Positions 1 to 5,154 of a DNA stretch of 5,154 nucleotides are shown piece by piece. The translations under genes and the position numbers were made by a program. Source of the DNA: Candidatus Thorarchaeota archaeon (GTDB taxonomy: Archaea > Asgardarchaeota > Thorarchaeia > Thorarchaeales > Thorarchaeaceae). How positions within the stretch are numbered: position 1 is the stretch's first letter; the number at the start of each line of letters is the position of its first letter. The notes under the pieces were generated by a model that saw nothing but the letters and a program-made list of their open reading frames with translations, was not told the origin of the DNA and ran no database searches. The DNA is taken from NCBI GenBank assembly GCA_023134215.1, contig JAGLUV010000075.1, forward strand, positions 1 to 5,154, given 5' to 3'.

Positions 1-377
1 ATCCTAATTGGATTATCCGCACCAAAGACATAGGCCCATTGCGGCTCTTCGGCTTCAACACTGCTACACGTGTCATAAACCTCAGTGAGTGTGAGGAGTG
101 GGGCCTTTACACCAACTGTATAGGGCATTTCCCACTTTCCACCAGCATCAATCTCTCCCCCAGGAAGCGTTTTCTTCCGGATGCCAGTGCCTTTGCCAGT
201 TTCACCTAGGTGGACCTTGACATTCCATATCCTACATCGGTCCGATGGGTTGGTCACTTTTAGAACGCCTGAAACGTCTATATGGTCAAGGCCGCTTTTT
301 CCGCCTAATGTGACATTTTCGCTTTCTTTCAAGTCAATATTTACAGTTCTATGCTCGCTCAATCGCGGCTCACCCAC
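1..377 (-). CDS. Hypothetical protein, N-terminal part, probable beta-sandwich; 3' end beyond the left edge
   Basis: Reading the minus strand leftwards from about 413 to 1 gives an uninterrupted frame with natural protein composition. It contains the stretch IDVSGVLKVTNPSDRCRIWN, then alternating beta-like segments such as VKVHLGE, WEMPYTV and PLLTLTEVYDT. I see no signal peptide, membrane segment or catalytic motif in the roughly 125 residues present. The NPS plus R-x-W pattern, followed by a strand-rich region, suggests an immunoglobulin-like or adhesin-like beta-sandwich; this is inference and I do not recognise the family. The start is uncertain. GTG at 377 has AAGGA only 3 bases upstream. 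In-frame TTG at 362 has GGTGAG about 7 bases upstream and would begin with (M)SEHRTVNIDL, which looks natural. An in-frame TGA at 414-416 limits the 5' end. The gene lies 60 bases downstream of the beta-lactamase-fold gene on the same strand and may share its transcript. Confidence is high that it is coding and low for any function. Confidence 0.72.
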   Translation of the reverse strand, partial: MGEPRLSEHRTVNIDLKESENVTLGGKSGLDHIDVSGVLKVTNPSDRCRIWNVKVHLGETGKGTGIRKKTLPGGEIDAGGKWEMPYTVGVKAPLLTLTEVYDTCSSVEAEEPQWAYVFGADNPIR

Positions 378-409
378 TTGTCCTTCTCTTAATCTTTCGA
401 GTGCGTATT

Positions 410-424
410 CTGCTCAAAGAGCAG
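410..424. repeat. Small perfect hairpin between the two minus-strand genes
   Basis: CTGCTC and GAGCAG form a 6-bp perfect stem around a 3-base AAA loop (TTT on the minus strand). It lies in the 60-base gap between the stop of the beta-lactamase-fold gene and the start of the next minus-strand gene. No T-run follows it in either direction, so it does not look like an intrinsic terminator. It could be an RNA processing site or chance. Confidence 0.35.
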
Positions 425-437
425 CTTAGCGAATGGA

Positions 438-1133
438 TTAGGATAATGTATGTCTGAACTCGTTGCCCGCAGCCCACTGAATTTCTAGGACTTGATCATG
501 TTCCATGACTACGGGTATAACTCCCTGTCCGAATTGGGATACATACTTTGCGAAATTCGATGGTTGATCTGATGAAGTCCACCTTACAGGGATGCCAATT
601 CTGGGTTTGGCGTCTAGGCACAGACTGACCGCGTCTTTCACCTCGAACACCTCTCCGCCCCCTATGGGAGCAATGAGAACATCCATCTCGAATTCACCGA
701 ATGGACCTTGCACTACACTATCACCAAGATAGCCAACCTTCATGCCGCCCATCTCGATATAGAGTCCAAGGTTCTCGTACCTCTCGCCAGACGTGGGGTC
801 CTTCTTCTGAAGGGGGTAGGCGCTAATCTTGAGACCTGGGGTCTCATAGGTTTCTTCAGTCTTGAGTGTATGAAGCAACCAAGATTTTCCGCCCTGAGAC
901 TTGACCTTCTCAACGGTTTCCTCGTTTCCTAGGAACCAAGCCTTGGCATTGGCCGCAATTTCAGCGGCATTTCCCACAGAGTCATCGTCACGGTTTGTCG
1001 CCACAATGATTCTCACGTCAACATCCTCAGGTACAACGGGTTCGCCATTCCAAATCCCTGGATTCAGCAGGAGTGTGATGTCCTTAGACTCCAGTACGAA
1101 TGTCGTATGGCCGAAGTATGTGAGTTTCAGCAA
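438..1133 (-). CDS. Metallo-beta-lactamase-fold protein (UlaG-like), predicted metal-site-deficient
   Basis: The 231-residue protein has the layout of the short UlaG/Lactamase_B_3-type beta-lactamase-fold proteins, which usually bind metals and hydrolyse lactones or phosphodiesters. It opens with LKLTYFGHTTFVLES and has N24-P25 where the family has Asp-Pro. The segment IIVATNRDDDSVGNAAEIA (about 42-60) sits where T-H-x-H-x-D-H should be. GYLGDS (134-139) matches the Y-x-GD motif, and APIGGGEVFEVKDAV (155-169) is followed by IPVRW (181-185), where the family has a histidine before the aromatic. The histidine ligands are therefore replaced by N47, D49, S52 and R184, while D51 and D138 remain. 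I expect an intact fold that has lost hydrolase chemistry; its role is unknown. The start is TTG at 1133, immediately preceded by an in-frame TGA, with GGGAAGTG about 5 bases upstream. No signal peptide is visible, so it is probably cytosolic. It diverges from the nurA operon and may be co-transcribed with the gene to its left. Confidence 0.85.
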   Translation of the reverse strand: MLKLTYFGHTTFVLESKDITLLLNPGIWNGEPVVPEDVDVRIIVATNRDDDSVGNAAEIAANAKAWFLGNEETVEKVKSQGGKSWLLHTLKTEETYETPGLKISAYPLQKKDPTSGERYENLGLYIEMGGMKVGYLGDSVVQGPFGEFEMDVLIAPIGGGEVFEVKDAVSLCLDAKPRIGIPVRWTSSDQPSNFAKYVSQFGQGVIPVVMEHDQVLEIQWAAGNEFRHTLS

Positions 1134-1154
1134 TCAAGCACTTCCCGTCGCTTC

Positions 1155-1172
1155 GCTAAGTTACCACTTAGC
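1155..1172. repeat. Perfect inverted repeat in the leader of the beta-lactamase-fold gene
   Basis: GCTAAGT and ACTTAGC form a 7-bp perfect stem around the 4-base loop TACC. It ends 21 bases upstream of the TTG start at 1133. If the leftward promoter at 1211-1220 is real, this hairpin would be in the mRNA leader of that gene. It could be a regulatory RNA hairpin or a dimeric repressor site. No T-run follows on the leftward strand, so terminator function is unlikely. Confidence 0.45.
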
Positions 1173-1210
1173 CAGAATACTTGCTACAGAGGTATCGTTG
1201 CCGTGTGTCC

Positions 1211-1220
1211 TTAAAAGATA
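1211..1220 (-). promoter_or_regulatory. Candidate archaeal TATA box for the leftward transcript
   Basis: The minus strand reads TATCTTTTAA here, 78 bases upstream of the TTG start at 1133. Archaeal transcription usually begins about 25 bases after the box, which would give a leader of roughly 50 bases that includes the 1155-1172 hairpin. The match is weak and rests on position, T-richness and the shared TATCTTTT found in the rightward candidate. Confidence 0.28.
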
Positions 1221-1289
1221 ATTCCGCACAAGCAGATTCCAGTATTGACTACTTGTGATATTACGTAGATATTGCCATAGTTGGCTCAT

Positions 1290-1302
1290 GCACTCCGAGT
1301 GC
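1290..1302. repeat. Short palindrome directly upstream of the rightward TATA-like box
   Basis: GCACT and AGTGC are separated by CCG, giving a 5-bp perfect inverted repeat. It abuts the T-rich box at 1303-1314, in the place of the transcription factor B recognition element. A further GCACTC occurs at 1324-1329. This could be an operator for the nurA operon, or a hairpin followed by T-rich sequence; both are inference. Confidence 0.3.
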
Positions 1303-1314
1303 TATCTTTTTATG
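1303..1314 (+). promoter_or_regulatory. Candidate archaeal TATA box for the nurA-herA-mre11 operon
   Basis: TATCTTTTTATG lies 68 bases upstream of the nurA ATG. Initiation about 25 bases downstream would give a leader of about 40 bases carrying the ribosome-binding site at 1373-1377. It is the most T-rich TATA-like element on the plus strand of this gap. No other promoter is needed for herA or mre11, because their gaps are too short. Confidence 0.35.
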
Positions 1315-1372
1315 ATTGCATCCGCACTCAACGGTGGCAATCGTTTGAATGCTTGTTTGCTAATCTGAAAAG

Positions 1373-1377
1373 AGGGG
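1373..1377 (+). promoter_or_regulatory. Ribosome-binding site that decides the nurA start
   Basis: AGGGG (within GAGAGGGG) ends 4 bases before the ATG at 1382 but only 1 base before the in-frame TTG at 1379. The spacing favours ATG 1382 over the TTG. Confidence 0.6.
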
Positions 1378-1381
1378 TTTG

Positions 1382-2674
1382 ATGCTCGAGAAGATACTCA
1401 CCGATAAGTTCAGGAAACTATTGAAAACGGTTCTAGACGACATTCAGAACCAACAAGACCGTCGGGATGAGGAAGAGTTCGCCAAGGACGAGGTAAGAAT
1501 CAAAGAGGACCTCCTTGATACCGTGGAGTCCTACTCGGCTAGTGTTGTACTCGATGAGGACTTCCTCGTTGCAGCTGTTGACGGATCTGGAACTGAGAAC
1601 TTCGGCATGCTGGATGACATACGTATCCATCTTCTAAGCACTGCAACCGTGATACTTGACACTAACACGCGGAAAGGTTCCCCCTTTTCGATAGTGGAAC
1701 GAGCGGCTCTGGGAGTCGAACTTGGAGATCAGCCCTCTCTCGATATGCATTGGCACTCCGGCGTACGTCACGATGCAAAGAACAAGATGGCCGATAGTCT
1801 GACGAACATCTATCCCAGCAAGGACCCAACAGACTTCGTGATACAGTTCTTCCAAGATGATTTGGGACCCCAAGTAAAATCGTTCTCTGATTTGGATGGT
1901 ACTGACTTCGCTCGCCATAAACCCAAACTGGAGAATATGGTTTCCCTCATCTCAAGAGCCGGATACCTCACCAACCCCGTGGTCCATGAAGAACTCAGAA
2001 CGGTGTCGGAATATGCCGCCATCAGAAACGTGCTGACTAGCAAGTTCAAGCCAAAGTACATCCTGATCGATGGCGCAATGAGTGTCTTTGTGCATCATGT
2101 TCTCAAGTATCCCTCAATGCCAAGCGGTTTCATGCTGAGAGAGATCTGCGCCCTAGCACGGGATAAGAAAGTCATTCTCTGTGCTGTGAGTAAGAATCAC
2201 ACAATACCATTTGCACACAGGATTGCGAAAATGGCAGAGGACATATTCGGCTTGGAGGCAAAATGGTTCTGTTTGCTACCTTCAAAGAACGATCCGAATG
2301 GAGGTCTCCACATCTATAGTGACAGGACATACCTGCCGCCAAAGCTTGCCGTGCCATACCTGTTCAGTTTTTCACGCGATAACAGGCCTTCGCGAATCGA
2401 TTTCGATCGGATTTGGTGGCTCAAGAACATCTTCGTACGTGGTGACCCCGCGGCAACAAGAGCGAATGAGAAACAGCTCTTTCGTGACCTAGAGTTCATG
2501 TCTAGAGACGCAAGATGGTATGGCTACCCCGTAGCATTGGCTCTCGCCCACGGGGCATGTAAGCTCAGTTATGAGGACCTTGGGCTAGCACGCGAAGTAT
2601 ACCGGGACGTACTTCGTGCAACTAATCATGATCCCCGGAGGGCAGCTCCGCTTCGGGAAGATTACAATCTTTGA
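1382..2674 (+). CDS. nurA: NurA 5'-3' nuclease, HerA partner
   Basis: This 430-residue protein is the NurA nuclease, which with the HerA translocase resects the 5' strand at DNA double-strand ends. Residue numbers count from the ATG at 1382. The N-terminus (about 1-50) is highly charged and probably helical. The NurA domain follows with the motif VAAVDGSGTENFG (63-75), where D67 matches the first metal-binding aspartate. A second acidic motif is ILIDGAMSVF with D230. LCAVSKNH with S270 and K271 matches the conserved V-S-K motif, and SRIDFD (R338, D340) matches the R-I-E/D strand. The C-terminal GYPVALALAHGACKLS has Y382 and H390, the typical NurA Tyr/His end. All expected catalytic positions appear present, and the length is in the usual range for archaeal NurA. 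The gene is first in the operon, 13 bases before herA; in Sulfolobus nurA comes last, so the order differs. Confidence 0.93.
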   Translation: MLEKILTDKFRKLLKTVLDDIQNQQDRRDEEEFAKDEVRIKEDLLDTVESYSASVVLDEDFLVAAVDGSGTENFGMLDDIRIHLLSTATVILDTNTRKGSPFSIVERAALGVELGDQPSLDMHWHSGVRHDAKNKMADSLTNIYPSKDPTDFVIQFFQDDLGPQVKSFSDLDGTDFARHKPKLENMVSLISRAGYLTNPVVHEELRTVSEYAAIRNVLTSKFKPKYILIDGAMSVFVHHVLKYPSMPSGFMLREICALARDKKVILCAVSKNHTIPFAHRIAKMAEDIFGLEAKWFCLLPSKNDPNGGLHIYSDRTYLPPKLAVPYLFSFSRDNRPSRIDFDRIWWLKNIFVRGDPAATRANEKQLFRDLEFMSRDARWYGYPVALALAHGACKLSYEDLGLAREVYRDVLRATNHDPRRAAPLREDYNL

Positions 2675-2687
2675 CATGAGATGATAG

Positions 2688-4460
2688 ATGATGACATTCA
2701 ACAAAGACAACCTAGGCGAACTATTCGGAAAAGTCGGTGTGGGTAATCAGACTAACCTAGAGATAATGGGAAGTAATCGCGACATTAGTGTCGGCGAGAT
2801 ATTCATGATCACTTCAGCGCGTGATGGCCATGAGAGGGTCTTTTTCTTCCGGGTTCTAGGACTCCAAAACTATCTGAGACAAGTAGATGACATGAGCCGT
2901 GTTGCTGGCACCCTCATGGTGGAAGGCGACGCGTATCTCTCGGGGATTGAGCGCAACATGCTCTTGGACGTACAGGGTCGAATGCTTGGTTACGCAGAGC
3001 GTATTGATAATGAGTGGGTGTTTCGTTCTCCACGCCGCTTGCCCGATCATCTTGCGTCGGTGTACAGACCAAAGCGCGGAATATCAGACTCAGTAGTCCG
3101 GATGATGCTTGAATCTCAGACCGGCGGTGAGATGTATGTCGGAGACCTCCAAGTAGGCGAAGCAACTCTTGATGTGCCTGTGATGATTCCCTCCAAGTTC
3201 CTGCCCATGCACGTTGGGATATTTGGTTCAACAGGATCTGGAAAGAGCAATCTCATGATGGTTCTCATCAAGTCATTGATTGACACCAATATCGCGGCAA
3301 GTACAAACCCTGATGGCGACGTGCTTCGGATATCTGCCTTCTGTATTGACCCGCATGATGAATTCGCCAAGGGTGTAGACAAATACGGAATTCACCACAT
3401 AGTCGAAGCCATGGGTCCAACTATTAGGTCAGAGGTCTTGGGAAACTTCTACTACCTGACAACCCACTTGAGAGCCACGCCGCGGGAGGTAAAGAAGTAC
3501 GCTAAGGAAATCAGGATTAAATGGGAAGAGATTCAACCGCGGGATTTGTACTCTATCACTGAATTCACTCCCCAGATGAATTCATTCATTGATTCCATGT
3601 ATGCGTCTAAGCATCAGAACTGGATTGCTGAGATACTTGAAATGCAGGAAGAACCTGAGGGGATGTCTACACCCAAGGGGACAATGAAAGCGGTTCAGCG
3701 GAGGCTCCGGTTTCTGGAGCGTTCTCCAATATTCATTAAGGACGGGACATCGGTTCTTGATGACATCTATGAGGCGATGGAAACTGGCCGTGTTCTAGTC
3801 GTGAACACAAGCCTGATGAGTGACACTGAGCAATTCCTCCTAACAACCGTGGTTACACGCACCTTGTCTGACATGAGGCGAGCTGTGAAGAGTAGTGGTA
3901 CCTTAGGAGATTTCGAAACGCAGGGCAAGATGCGACTACCAAATCCCTTCTTCAATCGAGTCAAGAAAATGGCCCGGAGTTTCTATGGGCGTGGAGGGAC
4001 AAGTGACTCTGCTGAGGTGAAAAATCCGCGTAATCTGCCAGTCATTCAGATCACAGTTGAGGAGGCTCCTTCAATCCTCAATCCAGAACTCATGAAGGGG
4101 CGGTCGGTATTCAAGGACATCTCAAGGCAAGGACGGAAGTTCAATATCGGACTCCTAGTTGTAAGCCAACAAGTGAGCGTACTTGATAATGTGATTCTCA
4201 GTCAGATGAATACGGAGATTAACCTGCGGATGGGAAATGAACGTGAAATTAGGGCGTGCATCGAAAACGCAAGTGTCAACATCTCTGGATTTGAGAATGA
4301 GTTCCGAGTGATGTCACGAGGAGAGGCATTGCTGACTGCCTCATATCGAGAGCTGCCATTGCCTGTCAAGATTCCGTTGTTTGATACTATCTTCGAACGC
4401 GATAAGGACAAGTACAAGAGTAAGAGGTCCAGCAAGAAGAGAGAGAAGCATATTCTCTGA
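2688..4460 (+). CDS. herA: HerA hexameric DNA translocase ATPase
   Basis: This 590-residue protein is HerA, the FtsK/HerA-class ring ATPase that pumps DNA and powers NurA during end resection. Residues about 1-130 fit the N-terminal HAS beta-barrel. Walker A is GSTGSGKSN with K186, and IDPHDEF (D221-F226) matches the conserved D-P-H-G-E/D strand. The alpha-helical part of the ATPase domain follows at about 250-400. Walker B is VIQITVEEAPSIL with E458 and E459. Then QGRKFNIGLLVVSQQ supplies R483, the likely arginine finger, and a sensor-like S-Q-Q. The C-terminus is strongly basic (about 573-590), as in the HerA brace that contacts neighbouring subunits. Two oddities stand out: proline follows the Walker B EEA where most relatives have histidine, and a basic, Gly/Ser-rich insertion sits at about 402-449. 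Start choice lies between adjacent ATGs at 2688 and 2691; GAGATGAT at 2678-2685 fits the second slightly better. Confidence 0.95.
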   Translation: MMTFNKDNLGELFGKVGVGNQTNLEIMGSNRDISVGEIFMITSARDGHERVFFFRVLGLQNYLRQVDDMSRVAGTLMVEGDAYLSGIERNMLLDVQGRMLGYAERIDNEWVFRSPRRLPDHLASVYRPKRGISDSVVRMMLESQTGGEMYVGDLQVGEATLDVPVMIPSKFLPMHVGIFGSTGSGKSNLMMVLIKSLIDTNIAASTNPDGDVLRISAFCIDPHDEFAKGVDKYGIHHIVEAMGPTIRSEVLGNFYYLTTHLRATPREVKKYAKEIRIKWEEIQPRDLYSITEFTPQMNSFIDSMYASKHQNWIAEILEMQEEPEGMSTPKGTMKAVQRRLRFLERSPIFIKDGTSVLDDIYEAMETGRVLVVNTSLMSDTEQFLLTTVVTRTLSDMRRAVKSSGTLGDFETQGKMRLPNPFFNRVKKMARSFYGRGGTSDSAEVKNPRNLPVIQITVEEAPSILNPELMKGRSVFKDISRQGRKFNIGLLVVSQQVSVLDNVILSQMNTEINLRMGNEREIRACIENASVNISGFENEFRVMSRGEALLTASYRELPLPVKIPLFDTIFERDKDKYKSKRSSKKREKHIL

Positions 4461-4464
4461 GGAG
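4461..4464 (+). promoter_or_regulatory. Ribosome-binding site of mre11
   Basis: GGAG begins immediately after the herA stop codon and lies 7 bases before the mre11 ATG. It fixes the mre11 start and supports coupled translation from the same message. Confidence 0.6.
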
Positions 4465-4471
4465 TAAGGCG

Positions 4472-5154
4472 ATGACTGTAAGAGTTGCGCATATTTCTGA
4501 CACCCATCTTGGCACGAAGCCACGGGAAGGTGTGAGACATAACGTCTGGGCAGTTGAGATGCGCATCAGAGTCCTCGAGAACGACTTCTACGAGCGTTTC
4601 TCAGAGTTGTTTGCCAGGATAGCCGAGCTCGATCCGCCAGTTGATATTGTGGTCCATTCCGGGGACCTCTATAATCAACCTTGGGAGGGCAACCCAACTC
4701 AACCTCCTGTTGTTGCGAGAGAAACAGTCATTACCGTGCTGAAGAGATTCATTGAGAAAACGAGCATACCTGTTCTGATACTAGAGGGCAATCATGGCAT
4801 ATACCGGAATCTTGAGGTGTCATTTCTTGATAGCCTGAAGATGGCAATTCCCGGTCTGGATGTGGCAACCCAACAAGAATTGAAGCACGCATTACGGGAA
4901 GGAAAACCACTCGTGCGTTCATACGAGAAACTGAATGTCTATTGTTTCCCCTTCATTGAGTACGCTGTTCTCGAATCTGCTGACGCAATAACTGCCATCA
5001 ATGATTGGATCACAACCCACCAGCTTCCGGACTCTGACCGCCCATCTATTGCAGTAGCACACGGAATGGATCTTGATCGTAGCCTTCAACCAGCCATTTT
5101 CAGCATGGGATATGACTACATTGCATTAGGTCACGATCATCATCAGCACAAGCA
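4472..5154 (+). CDS. mre11: Mre11 double-strand-break repair nuclease, N-terminal part; 3' end beyond the right edge
   Basis: The first 227 residues of Mre11 are present, roughly half of a typical archaeal protein and covering most of the phosphoesterase domain; the capping and Rad50-binding parts are cut off. Mre11 is a manganese-dependent nuclease that works with Rad50 at DNA ends. All metal and catalytic positions known from Pyrococcus furiosus Mre11 have counterparts: D10 and H12 in ISDTHLG, D65 in HSGDLYN, N107 and H108 in EGNHG, H197 in VAHGMD, and H221 and H223 in LGHDHHQH. Differences are N68 where P. furiosus has H52, glycine rather than aspartate after GNH, and a longer D10-D65 interval (55 residues against 41). 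A polar Pro/Gln-rich loop (about 69-79) follows the second motif. It lies 11 bases after herA. The start is ATG 4472, supported by GGAG. SbcD, the bacterial relative, is the alternative name, but context favours archaeal Mre11. Confidence 0.93.
   Translation, partial: MTVRVAHISDTHLGTKPREGVRHNVWAVEMRIRVLENDFYERFSELFARIAELDPPVDIVVHSGDLYNQPWEGNPTQPPVVARETVITVLKRFIEKTSIPVLILEGNHGIYRNLEVSFLDSLKMAIPGLDVATQQELKHALREGKPLVRSYEKLNVYCFPFIEYAVLESADAITAINDWITTHQLPDSDRPSIAVAHGMDLDRSLQPAIFSMGYDYIALGHDHHQHK

Larger units (their letters stand above)
1134..1381. other. Divergent intergenic region between the beta-lactamase-fold gene and nurA
   Basis: No convincing reading frame occupies these 248 bases on either strand. 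The region separates two oppositely directed transcription units, so both promoters should be here. Visible elements are a perfect 7-bp hairpin (1155-1172), a T-rich box facing left (1211-1220), a short palindrome (1290-1302), a T-rich box facing right (1303-1314) and the nurA ribosome-binding site. I see no tRNA, CRISPR repeat or insertion-sequence end. Confidence 0.7.

Noticed and set aside
410..424. Intrinsic terminator or selenocysteine element, because a TGA sits in a hairpin
   Set aside because: No T-run follows the hairpin on either strand. The frame upstream of the TGA soon meets a TAA and has no start codon, so recoding of the TGA is not supported.
181..429. Open frame of 82 residues on the plus strand
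   Set aside because: It is antisense to the minus-strand frame at 1-377, whose translation has far more natural composition. The plus-strand product is Ser/Pro/Thr-rich without motifs, and its start falls inside that gene.
901..1221. Open frame of 106 residues on the plus strand
   Set aside because: It lies mostly antisense to the well-supported beta-lactamase-fold gene, is Ser/Thr-rich, has no ribosome-binding site, and runs through the hairpin-bearing gap.
1290..1311. Hairpin followed by T-run as a rightward terminator
   Set aside because: No rightward gene ends upstream of it and the stem is only 5 bp. Its position before a gene start fits a promoter-proximal element better.
1134..1381. 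tRNA, small RNA gene or CRISPR array in the divergent gap
   Set aside because: No cloverleaf, no regularly spaced direct repeats and no conserved RNA motif are visible in these bases.
2914..3382. Two long minus-strand frames inside herA
   Set aside because: They are antisense to a region of herA that includes Walker A, and their products are Arg/Ser/Pro-rich with no recognisable motif.

Overview
The window looks archaeal. Its plus-strand half carries nurA, herA and mre11 in tandem, the characteristic archaeal DNA-end-resection cluster. Base composition is moderate, and start codons include TTG as well as ATG. Purine-rich Shine-Dalgarno-like sequences precede the plus-strand genes. The style of the two minus-strand proteins reminds me of Asgard (Thorarchaeota-like) genomes, but nothing here proves a lineage below Archaea.

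Layout. Positions 1-377 hold the 5' part of a minus-strand gene that runs off the left edge. It encodes a soluble, beta-rich protein I cannot name. Upstream of it on the same strand, 438-1133 encodes a UlaG-type metallo-beta-lactamase-fold protein whose metal-binding histidines are replaced, so it is probably not a metal hydrolase. These two genes may be co-transcribed. A 248-base divergent intergenic region (1134-1381) follows. It contains a perfect 7-bp-stem hairpin, a short palindrome, and a candidate archaeal TATA box facing each way; the two boxes share the 8-mer TATCTTTT.

The plus-strand operon comprises nurA (1382-2674), herA (2688-4460) and mre11 (4472 to the right edge). Gaps are only 13 and 11 bases, which suggests one transcript. 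NurA is the 5'-strand nuclease and HerA is the hexameric translocase that binds and drives it. Mre11 is the manganese nuclease that, with Rad50, opens and trims double-strand ends. Together they generate the 3' single strand used by the RadA recombinase. rad50 is the expected next gene but lies outside the window.

The most interesting departures from the ordinary are the metal-ligand-depleted beta-lactamase-fold protein, a HerA with EEAP in place of the usual EEAH plus a basic insertion before Walker B, and an Mre11 with substitutions beside otherwise intact catalytic residues. I did not find an entirely new system.
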